The notes beneath the pieces were generated by a model. That model ran no database searches. It was not told the DNA's origin and worked only from the letters and a program-made list of their open reading frames with translations. From contig NZ_JAUSVX010000025.1 in NCBI RefSeq assembly GCF_030814995.1, positions 38,436 to 102,435 on the forward strand: a DNA stretch of 64,000 nucleotides, given 5' to 3'. How positions within the stretch are numbered: position 1 is the first letter of the stretch; each line of letters starts with the position of its first letter. The translations under genes and the position numbers were made by a program. The DNA comes from Labrys wisconsinensis. GTDB lineage: Bacteria > Pseudomonadota > Alphaproteobacteria > Rhizobiales > Labraceae. Positions 17,436-26,308 of the stretch are shown here, piece by piece.

Positions 17436-18551
17436 ATGACCCTGACCAACGCCCTGTCCCCTGCCCGCGAGCCGGTCAAGTTCGCCTATTGGGTGCCCAA
17501 CGTCTCGGGCGGGCTGGTGATCAGCAAGATCGAGCAGCGCACCGGGTGGGATATCGACTACAACAGGAAGCTGGCTGAGATCGCCGAGGCCAGCGGCTTC
17601 GACTATGCGCTGAGCCAGATCCGCTTCACCGCCGGCTATGGCGCCGAGTTCCAGCACGAGCCGGTCGCCTTCAGCCAGGCCCTGCTCGCGGCCACAACAC
17701 GCCTCAAGGTGATTGCCGCGCTGCTGCCCGGGCCGTGGAACCCGGCGGTGGCGGCCAAGCAGATCGCCACGATCAACAACCTCTATGGCGGGCGCGTCGC
17801 GGTCAACGTGGTCAGCGGCTGGTTCCGCGGCGAGTTCGCCGCCATCGGCGAGCCCTGGCTCGACCATGACGAGCGCTACCGGCGCTCGGAGGAGTTCATC
17901 CGGGCGCTGCGCGGCATCTGGGCCGAGGACAACTTCACCTTCCGCGGCGATTTCTATCGCTTCAGCAATTACAGCCTGAAGCCCAAGCCCATCGACCCGC
18001 AGCCGGAGGTGTTCCAGGGCGGCTCCTCGCGCGCCGCCCGCGACATGGCCTCGCGCGTGTCGGACTGGTATTTCACCAACGGCAACACGCCCGAGGAGAT
18101 CGCCAAGCAGGTCGACGACATCCGGGCCAAGGCGGCGGCGAACAACCATTCGGTCCGGATCGGCGTCAACGCCTTCGCCATCGCCCGCGAAACCGAGGCC
18201 GAGGCGCGGCGGGTGCTGGCCGAGATCATCGACAAGGCCGATCCGGAGGCGGTCAACGCCTTCGGCCACGAGGTCAAGAATGCCGGCAAGGCTTCCCCGG
18301 AAGGCCAGGGCAACTGGGCCAGGTCCGGCTTCGAGGACCTCGTCCAGTACAATGACGGCTTCCGCTCCAACCTGATCGGCACGCCCGAGCAGATCGCCGA
18401 GCGCATCCTCGCCCTCAAGGCCGCCGGCGCCGACCTGATCCTGCTCGGCTTCCTGCATTTCCAGGAGGAGGTCGAGCATTTCGGCAAGCACGTCATCCCG
18501 CTGGTGCGCCAGCTCGAGGCAGAGCGCCCGCTCGCCGTCGCGGCCGAGTGA
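17436..18551 (+). CDS. sfnG: Dimethylsulfone monooxygenase SfnG
   Basis: A two-component, FMNH2-dependent monooxygenase of the bacterial-luciferase family that converts dimethylsulfone to methanesulfinate. The 371 residues begin with FAYWVPNVSGGLVISKIEQR and include FDYALSQIRFTAGYGAEFQH, both characteristic of SfnG rather than SsuD. Further luciferase-family blocks are NNLYGGRVAVNVVSGWFRGE and FQGGSSRAARDMASR. It lies between the flavin reductase and the transporter genes, overlapping a possible GTG start of the next gene. Confidence 0.9.
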   Translation: MTLTNALSPAREPVKFAYWVPNVSGGLVISKIEQRTGWDIDYNRKLAEIAEASGFDYALSQIRFTAGYGAEFQHEPVAFSQALLAATTRLKVIAALLPGPWNPAVAAKQIATINNLYGGRVAVNVVSGWFRGEFAAIGEPWLDHDERYRRSEEFIRALRGIWAEDNFTFRGDFYRFSNYSLKPKPIDPQPEVFQGGSSRAARDMASRVSDWYFTNGNTPEEIAKQVDDIRAKAAANNHSVRIGVNAFAIARETEAEARRVLAEIIDKADPEAVNAFGHEVKNAGKASPEGQGNWARSGFEDLVQYNDGFRSNLIGTPEQIAERILALKAAGADLILLGFLHFQEEVEHFGKHVIPLVRQLEAERPLAVAAE

Positions 18552-18559
18552 GGCCAGCC

Positions 18560-19513
18560 ATGATCGAGGCCCTGGGACCTCTCGGCATGCAATGGGAGAT
18601 GGTCGTGGCCGGGGCCGCCTTCGGCGTCGCGGCGGATGATTTCGCCTCGCCCGCCGCCGAGGTTCCGACGGCTGCCGCGCCGGGCGGAGAGCCGGCTCTG
18701 GCCCTGGACGGCATCAGCCTCGCCTTCGGCGGCGTCGCCGCCCTCACCGGGGTCGACCTCGCCGTGCAGCCCGGCGAGATCCGTGCCGTCATCGGCCCGA
18801 ACGGCGCCGGCAAGAGCTCGCTGATCAACGTCATCAGCGGCATCTACCGTCCCGATCGCGGCCGGGTGCGCCTCGGCGGCCGCAGCTTCGCCGCCGTGCC
18901 GACCGAGCGGCTCGCCCGGCTCGGCATTGCCCGCACCTTCCAGAACCTCGCCCTGTTCCCCGGCCTCAGCGTGCGCGACAATGTCGCCGCCGGCCGCGTC
19001 GCCGCCGGCCGGTCCGGCGTGGTCGGCCAGGTGCTGGGCCTGCCCCGAGCCCGGCGCGAGCGCGCCGACGCCCTCGAGCGCTCGCTCGGCGTGATCGAGT
19101 TCCTGCATCTCGATGGCGTGCGCGGCCGGCCGGTCGGCACCCTGCCCTACGGCCTGCAGAAGCGGGTCGAGCTCGCCCGCGCCCTGGTGGCCGAGCCGAG
19201 GATCCTGCTGCTCGACGAGCCCATGGCCGGCATGACCGCGACGGAGAAACGCGAGATGAGCGGCTTCGTGCGCGCGGCGCGCGAGCGCTTCGGCACCACC
19301 GTGATCCTGATCGAGCACGACATCGGCGTGGTGATGGGCCTCTCCGACCGCGTCGCCGTGCTCGACCACGGCCGCAAGATCGCCGACGGCACGCCGGACG
19401 CGGTGCGCGCCGACCCGGCGGTGATCGACGCCTATCTCGGCGTCGCCCATCAAGACGACGAGGAGGGCGACACTCGGGACGACGCCCGCAACGACGCGGG
19501 GAGGGCGGCGTGA
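18560..19513 (+). CDS. HAAT-type ABC transporter ATP-binding protein (LivG-like)
   Basis: ATPase subunit of a branched-chain-amino-acid-type importer. Walker A GPNGAGKSS lies at about residues 79-87. The signature motif is degenerate (LPYGLQKRVE), as is common in LivG. Walker B is ILLLDEPMAG. Before the ABC domain there is an unusual extension of about 45 residues rich in Ala and acidic residues. The start is ATG 18560; a GTG at 18548 overlapping the sfnG stop is an alternative. It overlaps the next permease gene by 4 bases. Confidence 0.88.
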   Translation: MIEALGPLGMQWEMVVAGAAFGVAADDFASPAAEVPTAAAPGGEPALALDGISLAFGGVAALTGVDLAVQPGEIRAVIGPNGAGKSSLINVISGIYRPDRGRVRLGGRSFAAVPTERLARLGIARTFQNLALFPGLSVRDNVAAGRVAAGRSGVVGQVLGLPRARRERADALERSLGVIEFLHLDGVRGRPVGTLPYGLQKRVELARALVAEPRILLLDEPMAGMTATEKREMSGFVRAARERFGTTVILIEHDIGVVMGLSDRVAVLDHGRKIADGTPDAVRADPAVIDAYLGVAHQDDEEGDTRDDARNDAGRAA

Positions 19514-20409
19514 TCGGCGACATCGACTTCGCCTTCTTCACCGAGGTCCTGGTCGGCGGCCTGCTCTCCGGCGTGATGTACTCGCTCGTCGCCATCGGCT
19601 TCGTGCTGATCTACAAGACCTCGGGCGTCCTCAACTTCGCCCAGGGCGCCATGCTGCTGTTCGCGGCGCTGACCTTCGTCAGCCTGGTGGAGCGGGGCGT
19701 GCCCTTCGCGCTCGCCCTGGCGCTTACGTCGGCGGCCATGGTGCTGCTCGGCATCGCCATCGAGCGCACGGTGCTGCGGCCGCTGGTCAACAAGCCGCCG
19801 ATCACCCTGTTCATGGCGACGCTCGGGCTCTCCTACGTCATCGAGGGCGCGGCGCAACTCCTCTGGGGCACGCAGGTCCACGGCCTCGACCTCGGCATCG
19901 ACGACACGCCGCTGGAGATCTCGGGCGTGTTCGTCTCCACCTTCGACCTCTTCGCCGCCGGGGTGGCGGCGGTCATGGTCGGCCTGCTCACCGCCTTCTT
20001 CCGCTTCACCCGCACCGGCCTCGCCTTCCGGGCGGTGGCGGACGACCCGTTCGCCGCCTTCGCCGTCGGCCTGCGCCTGCCGCGCATCTGGGCGACGGTG
20101 TGGACCGCCGCCGGCGTGGTCGCCCTGGTCGCCGGCCTGCTCTGGGGCGCGCGGCTCGGCGTGCAGTTCTCGCTCTCCCTGGTGGTGCTGAAGGCCTTGC
20201 CCGTGCTGGTGCTCGGCGGCTTCGATTCCATCCTCGGCGCCATCGTCGGCGGCCTGATCATCGGCGCCTCGGAGAAGCTCGCCGAGGTCTATGTCGGCCC
20301 GTTCTTCGGCGGCGGCATCGAGAGCTGGTTCGCCTATGTGGTGGCGCTCGCCTTCCTGCTCATCCGCCCGGCCGGCCTGTTCGGCCAGAAACGCGTCGAG
20401 AGGGCCTGA
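19510..20409 (+). CDS. HAAT-type ABC transporter permease (LivH-like)
   Basis: A 299-residue inner-membrane permease with about eight helices. The opening LLSGVMYSLVAIGFVLIYKT and VLNFAQGAMLLFAAL are the LivH signature. LVVLKALPVLVLGGFDSILG followed by GGLIIGASEKLAE marks the conserved cytoplasmic loop. It starts 4 bases before the end of the LivG-like gene. It lies inside the sulfur operon, so its substrate is more likely an organosulfur compound than leucine. Confidence 0.9.
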   Translation: MIGDIDFAFFTEVLVGGLLSGVMYSLVAIGFVLIYKTSGVLNFAQGAMLLFAALTFVSLVERGVPFALALALTSAAMVLLGIAIERTVLRPLVNKPPITLFMATLGLSYVIEGAAQLLWGTQVHGLDLGIDDTPLEISGVFVSTFDLFAAGVAAVMVGLLTAFFRFTRTGLAFRAVADDPFAAFAVGLRLPRIWATVWTAAGVVALVAGLLWGARLGVQFSLSLVVLKALPVLVLGGFDSILGAIVGGLIIGASEKLAEVYVGPFFGGGIESWFAYVVALAFLLIRPAGLFGQKRVERA

Positions 20410-20412
20410 GCG

Positions 20413-21441
20413 ATGGCGAGCCGCGATGCCGCGAGTCCCCTCCGCCGCCTGCCCGCCTGGCTCGGCCCGGCGCTGCTGCTCGCCCTCGCCTATGGCGTGG
20501 TGCCGCTGGTCGGCTCGAGCTATCTCTTCGAGGCGATCCTGATCCCCTTCCTCGCCCTGTCGCTCGCCGCGCTCGGCCTCAACCTGCTCACCGGCTATGC
20601 CGGCCAGCTCTCGCTGGGGACGGCGGCGTTCATGGCGGTCGGCGCCTTCGCCGCCTACAACGTCAACCTGCGGGTCGAGGGCCTGCCGCTCCTCGCCAGC
20701 CTCGTCCTCGCCGGCCTGGCGGCCGCGGCGATCGGCCTCGTCTTCGGCCTGCCGAGCCTGCGCCTGCGCGGCTTCTACCTCGCCGTCTCGACGCTGGCGG
20801 CACAGTTCTTCGTGCAATGGGCGCTGACCAAGTTCGGCTGGTTCTCCAACGACAATCCCTCCGGCGTCATCGACGCCCCGCCGCTGACCCTGTTCGGCCT
20901 CGCCTTCGACGGCCCGGTCGGGCGCTATCTCTTCGCCCTCACCGTGGTGGTGGCGCTCACCGCCTTCGCCCTGCGCCTGGTCGGCACGCCGACCGGCCAC
21001 AACTTCATCGCCGTGCGCGACAACGAGCTCGCGGCACGGGTGATCGGCGTGCCGGTGCTCCGCACCAAGCTGCTCGCCTTCGCCGTCTCCTCCTTCATCA
21101 TCGGCGTCGCCGGCGTGCTCTGGGCCTTCGCCTATCTCCGCACGGTCGAGCCGGCCGGCTTCAATCTCGACCGGTCCTTCCAGATCCTGTTCATCATCAT
21201 CATCGGCGGCCTCGCCTCGATCCGCGGCGCCTTCCTCGGCGCGGCGCTGATCGTGGTGTTCCCGCTGATCCTCTCGCGGCTCGGCAGCGCCGTCTTCGGC
21301 GGCCTGTTCGATTCCGGCGTGCTCGACATGAGCCAGCGCATCGTGCTCGGCGCGCTGATCATCCTGTTCCTGATCGCCGAGCCGGACGGCCTCGCCGCCC
21401 TGTGGGACCGGCTGGGCAGACGCCTGTCACGAAGTCCCTAA
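20413..21441 (+). CDS. HAAT-type ABC transporter permease (LivM-like)
   Basis: The second permease, 342 residues. Conserved LivM blocks are ALGLNLLTGYAGQLSLGTAA, PSLRLRGFYLAVSTLAAQFF and LYTFAVSSFIIGVAGVLWAF-like sequence near residue 220, followed by IIIGGLASIRGAFLGAAL. It starts three bases after the LivH-like stop. It pairs with that gene to form the membrane channel of the operon's importer. Confidence 0.9.
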   Translation: MASRDAASPLRRLPAWLGPALLLALAYGVVPLVGSSYLFEAILIPFLALSLAALGLNLLTGYAGQLSLGTAAFMAVGAFAAYNVNLRVEGLPLLASLVLAGLAAAAIGLVFGLPSLRLRGFYLAVSTLAAQFFVQWALTKFGWFSNDNPSGVIDAPPLTLFGLAFDGPVGRYLFALTVVVALTAFALRLVGTPTGHNFIAVRDNELAARVIGVPVLRTKLLAFAVSSFIIGVAGVLWAFAYLRTVEPAGFNLDRSFQILFIIIIGGLASIRGAFLGAALIVVFPLILSRLGSAVFGGLFDSGVLDMSQRIVLGALIILFLIAEPDGLAALWDRLGRRLSRSP

Positions 21442-21490
21442 CTCTTTGAAAAATCGAAACTTCACCCCGATCAACGCCCGGAGTCCGTCC

Positions 21491-22834
21491 ATGCCGATCC
21501 TGTCGTCCCTGCGAGCCGCCGCCCTCGGCGCCTCGCTCGCCCTCGCCGGGGCCCTGCCGGCCCTGTCGCCGGCGCTCGCCGACGAGCAGTTCTTCCCGCT
21601 GCAGAGCTACCGCGTCGGCCCCTATGCCGCCGGCGGCACCGGCTTCTTCGGCGGCTTCATCGACTATCTCAACCTGATCAACATCCGCGACGGCGGCGTC
21701 AACGGCGTCAAGCTGACCTGGGACGAGGGCGAGACCCAGTACGAGGTCGAGCGCGGCGTCGAAGTCTACGAGCGCCTGAAGAGCCGGCCGGGCATCGCCG
21801 CCTGGAACCCGCTCTCGGTCGGCATCGCCTATGCCATGATCGACCGCATCACGCAGGACAAGGTGCCGCTGATCACCATCAACCACGGCCGCACCGATTC
21901 CACCGACGGGCGCGTCTTCCCCTACGTGTTCCCGCTGCTGCTGAACCCCTACAGCGAGACTTCCGGCATCATCAACTACATCGCCGGCAAGGTCGGCGGC
22001 CTCGACAATCTCAAGGGCCGGAAGATCGTGGTGCTCTACCACGGCTCGCCCTACGGCAAGGAAACCATCCCGATCTACGAGCTGCTCGCCAAGACATACG
22101 GCTTCGACGTGCAGCAGATCGAGGTGCCGCATCCCGGCAACGAGCAGCAGTCGCAATGGCTGACCATCCGCCGGGCCAAGCCCGACTATGTCGTGCTGCG
22201 CGGCTGGGGCGTGATGAACCCGGTCGCCCTCAAGACGGCGCAGAAGGTCGGCTTTCCCGCCGACCATATCGTCGGCAACGTCTGGTCCAATTCCGAGGAG
22301 GACGTGATCCCGGCCGGCGACGCCGCCAAGGGCTACACCGCCATCACCACCCAGGCCTCCGGCAACACCTACCCCGTCGTGCAGGAGATCGTGAAGACGG
22401 TCTACGGCGCCGGCAAGGGCAACCTGGAGGACAAGAAGCGCATCGGCTCGGTCTACCACAATCTCGGCATCGTCAACGGCATCCTCAATGTCGAGGCGAT
22501 CCGCATCGCCCAGGAGCGCTTCGGCCACCGCACCCTCACCGGCGACGAGGTGCGCTGGGGCTTCGAGCACCTGAAGCTCGATCCCGCCCGCGTCGAGGCG
22601 CTGGGCGCCAAGGACCTGTTCCACTCCATCAACGTCACCTGGGACAACCACGAGGGCGACGGCTACGTCACCTTCCAGCAGTGGGACGGGTCGAAGTGGA
22701 AGGTGGTGTCGGACTGGATCGCACCGGACTGGGCCCTGCTGCGCCCGATCATCGAAAAATCGTCCGAAGCCTACGCCGCCCAGCACGGCATCAAGCTGCG
22801 CACCGCGGCGGATGCGGAAGGGGTGACGAACTGA
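21491..22834 (+). CDS. Periplasmic substrate-binding protein of the HAAT-type importer
   Basis: A 447-residue solute-binding protein with a Sec signal peptide (LRAAALGASLALAGALPALS, cleavage near ALADE). The mature part has the two-lobe periplasmic-binding-protein-1 fold, with VERGVEVYERLKSRPGIAAW, KIVVLYHGSPYGKETIPIYE and VGNVWSNSEEDVIPAGDAAK. It is divergent from amino-acid-binding LivJ/LivK in sequence and length. Its ligand may be a sulfone or sulfonate. The ATG at 21491 is preferred over a TTG at 21446. Confidence 0.88.
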   Translation: MPILSSLRAAALGASLALAGALPALSPALADEQFFPLQSYRVGPYAAGGTGFFGGFIDYLNLINIRDGGVNGVKLTWDEGETQYEVERGVEVYERLKSRPGIAAWNPLSVGIAYAMIDRITQDKVPLITINHGRTDSTDGRVFPYVFPLLLNPYSETSGIINYIAGKVGGLDNLKGRKIVVLYHGSPYGKETIPIYELLAKTYGFDVQQIEVPHPGNEQQSQWLTIRRAKPDYVVLRGWGVMNPVALKTAQKVGFPADHIVGNVWSNSEEDVIPAGDAAKGYTAITTQASGNTYPVVQEIVKTVYGAGKGNLEDKKRIGSVYHNLGIVNGILNVEAIRIAQERFGHRTLTGDEVRWGFEHLKLDPARVEALGAKDLFHSINVTWDNHEGDGYVTFQQWDGSKWKVVSDWIAPDWALLRPIIEKSSEAYAAQHGIKLRTAADAEGVTN

Positions 22835-22882
22835 GGATATCTCGCCGCGGGGGTTCAGTCGCCGGGCACGCGAACCTCTCCG

Positions 22883-23035
22883 CGTCATGGGCGGACTTGA
22901 TCCGCCCATCCACGCGACCACCGGCAGCGCCATGGAAGGCTCCGGCCGTCGTCACGTGAACACGGCAATCGTCGCGGTCGCCGCGCGATCGAATTCGATC
23001 GCGCTGGGATGGACGGATCAAGTCCGTCCATGACG
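22883..23035. repeat. REPIN-like composite inside the sulfur operon
   Basis: A REP-like palindrome (core GGGCGGACTTGATCCGCCC) starts at 22883. It is followed by a perfect 22-bp palindrome centred on GAATTC (22983-23004) and an inverted REP unit (23006-23035). The architecture matches 10426-10538. It occupies most of the 268-base gap between the substrate-binding protein gene and the LivF-like gene, a place where REP hairpins often influence mRNA stability. Confidence 0.75.
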
Positions 23036-23102
23036 GCGAGGTTCTCGTGCACGACCCACAGGCCGCCAGCGTCTCGGTCCTTCCTGCCCTCAGGAGCATC
23101 CC

Positions 23103-23897
23103 ATGCCCAACGACACCCCCCTCCTCACCGTCGACGGCATCGAGGCGACCTACAACCACGCGATCGTCGCGCTGCACGGCGTCAGCCTGACGGTGCGCCA
23201 GGGCGAGATCCGGGCGCTGCTCGGGGCGAACGGCGCGGGCAAGACCACGACGCTGAAGGCCGTCTCCAACCTGCTGCCGGCAGAGCGTGGCAAGGTCACC
23301 GCCGGGCGCATCCGGTTCGACGGCCACGACGTGGCGCGCACCGGCCCGGCCGACCTCGTCCGGCTCGGCCTGGCGCAGGTGCTGGAAGGCCGGCACTGCT
23401 TCCGATCGCTCTCCGTCGAGGAGAACCTCGTGACCGGCGGGCTGGGCCGCGGCTCCGGCCGGGCCGACATCGCCCGCGACCTCGACCGCGTCTACGCCCT
23501 GTTCCCGCGCCTCCGGGACAAGCGCGCCACCGCAGCGGGGCTCGCCTCAGGCGGCGAGCAGCAGATGACCGCGATCGGCCGGGCCCTGATGTCGCGCCCC
23601 CGGCTGCTCGTGCTCGACGAGCCCTCGATGGGCCTTGCGCCGCTGGTGGTGCAGGGCATCTTCCGGGCGCTCGTGGCGCTCAACCGCGCGGAGGGCCTGT
23701 CGATCCTGGTGGCGGAGCAGAACTCCACCATCGCCCTGCGCCACGCCCACCGCGCCACCGTGCTTGAGAACGGCGCCGCCGTGCTCGAAGGCAGCGCGGC
23801 GGAGCTGCGCGCACGCGACGACATCAAGACCTTCTACCTCGGCGAGGGCTCGATCGCGGGCGCCCGGCTGCGCGCGGTCGAGCCGACGCTGCCCTGA
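23103..23897 (+). CDS. HAAT-type ABC transporter ATP-binding protein (LivF-like)
   Basis: The second ATPase of the importer, 264 residues. Walker A is GANGAGKTT, the signature region is LASGGEQQMTAIGRAL, and Walker B is LLVLDEPSMGLAP, the last being typical of LivF. AQVLEGRHCFRSLSVEENL is the LivF Q-loop region. It follows the REPIN-like element and is 24 bases before sfnB. Confidence 0.92.
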   Translation: MPNDTPLLTVDGIEATYNHAIVALHGVSLTVRQGEIRALLGANGAGKTTTLKAVSNLLPAERGKVTAGRIRFDGHDVARTGPADLVRLGLAQVLEGRHCFRSLSVEENLVTGGLGRGSGRADIARDLDRVYALFPRLRDKRATAAGLASGGEQQMTAIGRALMSRPRLLVLDEPSMGLAPLVVQGIFRALVALNRAEGLSILVAEQNSTIALRHAHRATVLENGAAVLEGSAAELRARDDIKTFYLGEGSIAGARLRAVEPTLP

Positions 23898-23921
23898 CAC
23901 GCTGACCCCTGGAGAGACCAC

Positions 23922-25178
23922 ATGACCATCGCAAGCACCGCAGATCCCGCCACCTCGACCCCGCTCGCCGGCGTGCCCGGCGTGCCGCGCCCGACCCGGC
24001 CGGCGCATGTGATCGCCGACGACGCCGAGGCCCTTGCCGTCGCCGAGCGCCTGGCAAAAGGCTTCGCCGAGGGCGCCTCGGAGCGCGACCGCACCCGCCG
24101 CTGGCCGGTGGAGGAGCTCGACACCTTCTCCCAGAGCGGGCTCTGGTCGATCAACGTGCCCAGGCGCTTCGGCGGGCCGGAGGTCTCCTACGTCACGCTG
24201 TCGCGGGTGATCGCCATCGTCTCCGCCGCCGATCCCTCGCTCGGCCAGATCCCGCAGAACCATCTCGGCGTGGTCGCCGCCATCCGCACCGTCTCGGACG
24301 AGGCGCAGCAGAAACTGCTGTTCGCCGAGGTGCTGCACGGCACCCGCTTCGGCAACGCCTTCTCCGAATTCGGCTCCAAGCGCGCCGCCGACTTCGAGAC
24401 CCGGTTCGCCGATGCCGGCGACCACGTCGTCGTCACCGGCCGCAAGTTCTATTCCAGCGGCGCGCTGCTCGCCCATCTCGTGCCGATCGTCGCGCTCGAC
24501 GGCGAGGGCCGCGCCTGGTACGCCGTCGCCGAGCGCGACGCGCCCGGCCTCACCGTCATCGACGACTGGTCGAGCTTCGGCCAGAAGACGACGCTGAGCG
24601 GCACGGTGGTGCTCGACGGCGTCAAGGTGCCCAAGACCCATCTCGTGCCCGGCTACAAGGGCTATGACCGGCCGACCGCGGACGGCGCCATCTTCCAGAT
24701 CATCCAGGCGGCGGTGGATACCGGCATCGCCAAGGCGGCGATCGAGGAGACCATCGCCTTCGTGCGCACCGGCTCGCGCCCCTGGATCGACAGCGGCCTC
24801 GAGCACGCCTGGCAGGATCCCTACACGATCCAGGCCGTCGGCGACCTGACGCTGCGCCTGCACGCCGCCGAGGCGCTGCTCGATGCCGCCGGCCGGGCGG
24901 TCGACCGCGCCGTGGCCGAGCCGAACGCCGAGACGGTGGCGCAGGCCCAGATCGCCGTGGCCGAGGCCAAGGTGCTCAGCACCGAGATCGCCATCGCCGC
25001 CACCAACAAGCTGTTCGAGCTCGCCGGCACCCGCTCCACCCTGGCCGAGCACAATCTCGACCGCCACTGGCGCAACGCCCGCACCCACACCCTGCACGAT
25101 CCGGTGCGCTGGAAATACGCCATTCTCGGCAACTACGCCCTCAACGGCGTCAAGCCGCCGCTGCACGCCTGGAGCTGA
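23922..25178 (+). CDS. sfnB: SfnB-family sulfur acquisition oxidoreductase
   Basis: A 418-residue flavoprotein of the acyl-CoA dehydrogenase fold, of the SfnB/DszC-like branch used in sulfur scavenging. NVPRRFGGPEVSYVTLSRVI and DPSLGQIPQNHLGVVAAIRT are family blocks. FGNAFSEFGSKRAADFETR replaces the usual acyl-CoA dehydrogenase flavin segment. The C-terminal RHWRNARTHTLHDPVRWKY is diagnostic for this branch. It probably oxidises a sulfone or sulfonate intermediate or acts with reduced flavin; the exact reaction is not established. It is the last gene of the operon. Confidence 0.88.
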   Translation: MTIASTADPATSTPLAGVPGVPRPTRPAHVIADDAEALAVAERLAKGFAEGASERDRTRRWPVEELDTFSQSGLWSINVPRRFGGPEVSYVTLSRVIAIVSAADPSLGQIPQNHLGVVAAIRTVSDEAQQKLLFAEVLHGTRFGNAFSEFGSKRAADFETRFADAGDHVVVTGRKFYSSGALLAHLVPIVALDGEGRAWYAVAERDAPGLTVIDDWSSFGQKTTLSGTVVLDGVKVPKTHLVPGYKGYDRPTADGAIFQIIQAAVDTGIAKAAIEETIAFVRTGSRPWIDSGLEHAWQDPYTIQAVGDLTLRLHAAEALLDAAGRAVDRAVAEPNAETVAQAQIAVAEAKVLSTEIAIAATNKLFELAGTRSTLAEHNLDRHWRNARTHTLHDPVRWKYAILGNYALNGVKPPLHAWS

Positions 25179-25219
25179 GGGGGCGCGAGGGAGCAGGGAA
25201 GCGTCGGGCGCGGCGGCGG

Positions 25220-25249
25220 TTTTTCCCTCCCCACAAGGGAGGGGAAAAA
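25220..25249. repeat. Short imperfect palindrome of the CCCTCCCCACAAGGGAGGGG type
   Basis: A T-run and CCCTCCCC are followed by an ACAA loop, GGGAGGGG and an A-run. The stem has one wobble and one mismatch. It lies in the 122-base gap between the convergent sfnB and MBL-fold genes. It resembles one arm of the larger palindrome at 15221-15327, so it is a dispersed repeat. Confidence 0.6.
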
Positions 25250-25300
25250 CGAGCGTCGCGCCTCCAGCCGTGAGGCGAGCAGCGGAGAACGCCTTTCCCC

Positions 25301-26047
25301 CTATCCCCCCTTCGCCTGGACATAGGCATCGATCAGCTGGCGAAACCGCGTCGGGCCGAAGCTAGCGAAATGGCCGCCATGGACGATGCGCGGCTGCAGG
25401 CTGCGCAGGCGCTTCAGCGTCGCGACATAGACGGCGATATCGGAGTGATAGCAGTCGTCGACCAGCGGGCCGTCATAGACCACGTCCTGGGCGAAGAGCG
25501 TGCCGGTCTTCTCCTCCCACAGCGAGACATGGCCCGGCGAATGGCCGGGCGTGTGCAGCACGGTGAGGGTGCGGTCGCCGAGGTCGATGCGATCGCCGTC
25601 CTCGACCAGCGCGGTCGCCGGCGCCGGCTCGATGCGGTAGGCCCGCGCGTCCCAGCCGGGCGGCAGGCCAAGGAACATCTGCGCATCGCCCGAGCCGGAC
25701 GCATAGTCGGCAAACAGGGTCGCCGCGTTGGTCGGCCGGGCCAGGATCGGCGCCTCGACCGGGTGGGCCAGGCGTTCCTCGAACTCGGCGGCCGCGCCGA
25801 TATGGTCGAAATGGGTGTGGCTGAGCAGCAGCGTCAGCGGCCGCCCGCTCAGGGCCGGGACGTGGCGGCGCAGCGGCACGGCGCCGAGCCCGGCATCGAT
25901 CAGGAGGTCGCGGTCGCGGCCGTGGATCAGCCACATGTTGCAGCGGAAGAACGGCGGCACCCAGGGCTCGTGCACCAGGGCGACGCCGTCGGCGAAGGGG
26001 ATGGCCTCGTACCAGGCCTCGGCCGGAATGGTCGCAAGGCTCGTCAT
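25301..26047 (-). CDS. MBL-fold metallo-hydrolase
   Basis: A 248-residue metallo-beta-lactamase-fold protein. The zinc motif is LSHTHFDHIGAA (HxHxDH), followed by LHTPGHSPGHVSLW, FAQDVVYDG for the bridging aspartate, and VHGGHFASFG for the last histidine. It lacks a signal peptide, so a cytoplasmic hydrolase is expected. The natural substrate is unknown. It converges on sfnB and is monocistronic as far as can be seen. Confidence 0.9.
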   Translation of the reverse strand: MTSLATIPAEAWYEAIPFADGVALVHEPWVPPFFRCNMWLIHGRDRDLLIDAGLGAVPLRRHVPALSGRPLTLLLSHTHFDHIGAAAEFEERLAHPVEAPILARPTNAATLFADYASGSGDAQMFLGLPPGWDARAYRIEPAPATALVEDGDRIDLGDRTLTVLHTPGHSPGHVSLWEEKTGTLFAQDVVYDGPLVDDCYHSDIAVYVATLKRLRSLQPRIVHGGHFASFGPTRFRQLIDAYVQAKGG

Positions 26048-26308
26048 GTCGCTCCCCCGCTCGCGGCCCTAAGGGAACGCTTTAGCAGGCCGGGCGCCGC
26101 CGGCATAGGCATCGGGCAGAGCCCGGAAGAGAGCGGTGCCGCCTGTTTTCCGGCCGCGGGACATCGCGGTCGCAATCCGCCGGGCAATGCCGTATCATCG
26201 ACCCGGCACAGGAAACGCCGACGCCGATGCGGTCGACATCGGGGAGCGTTGCAGCGCCGGCGGCCATTCCTGCGCTGCAGCGCATGATGCTTCGCCCGGA
26301 GGATGGCC

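Noticed and set aside
25220..25249. Palindrome considered as a Rho-independent terminator
   Set aside because: The T run precedes the stem rather than following it on both strands, and the sequence matches a dispersed repeat.
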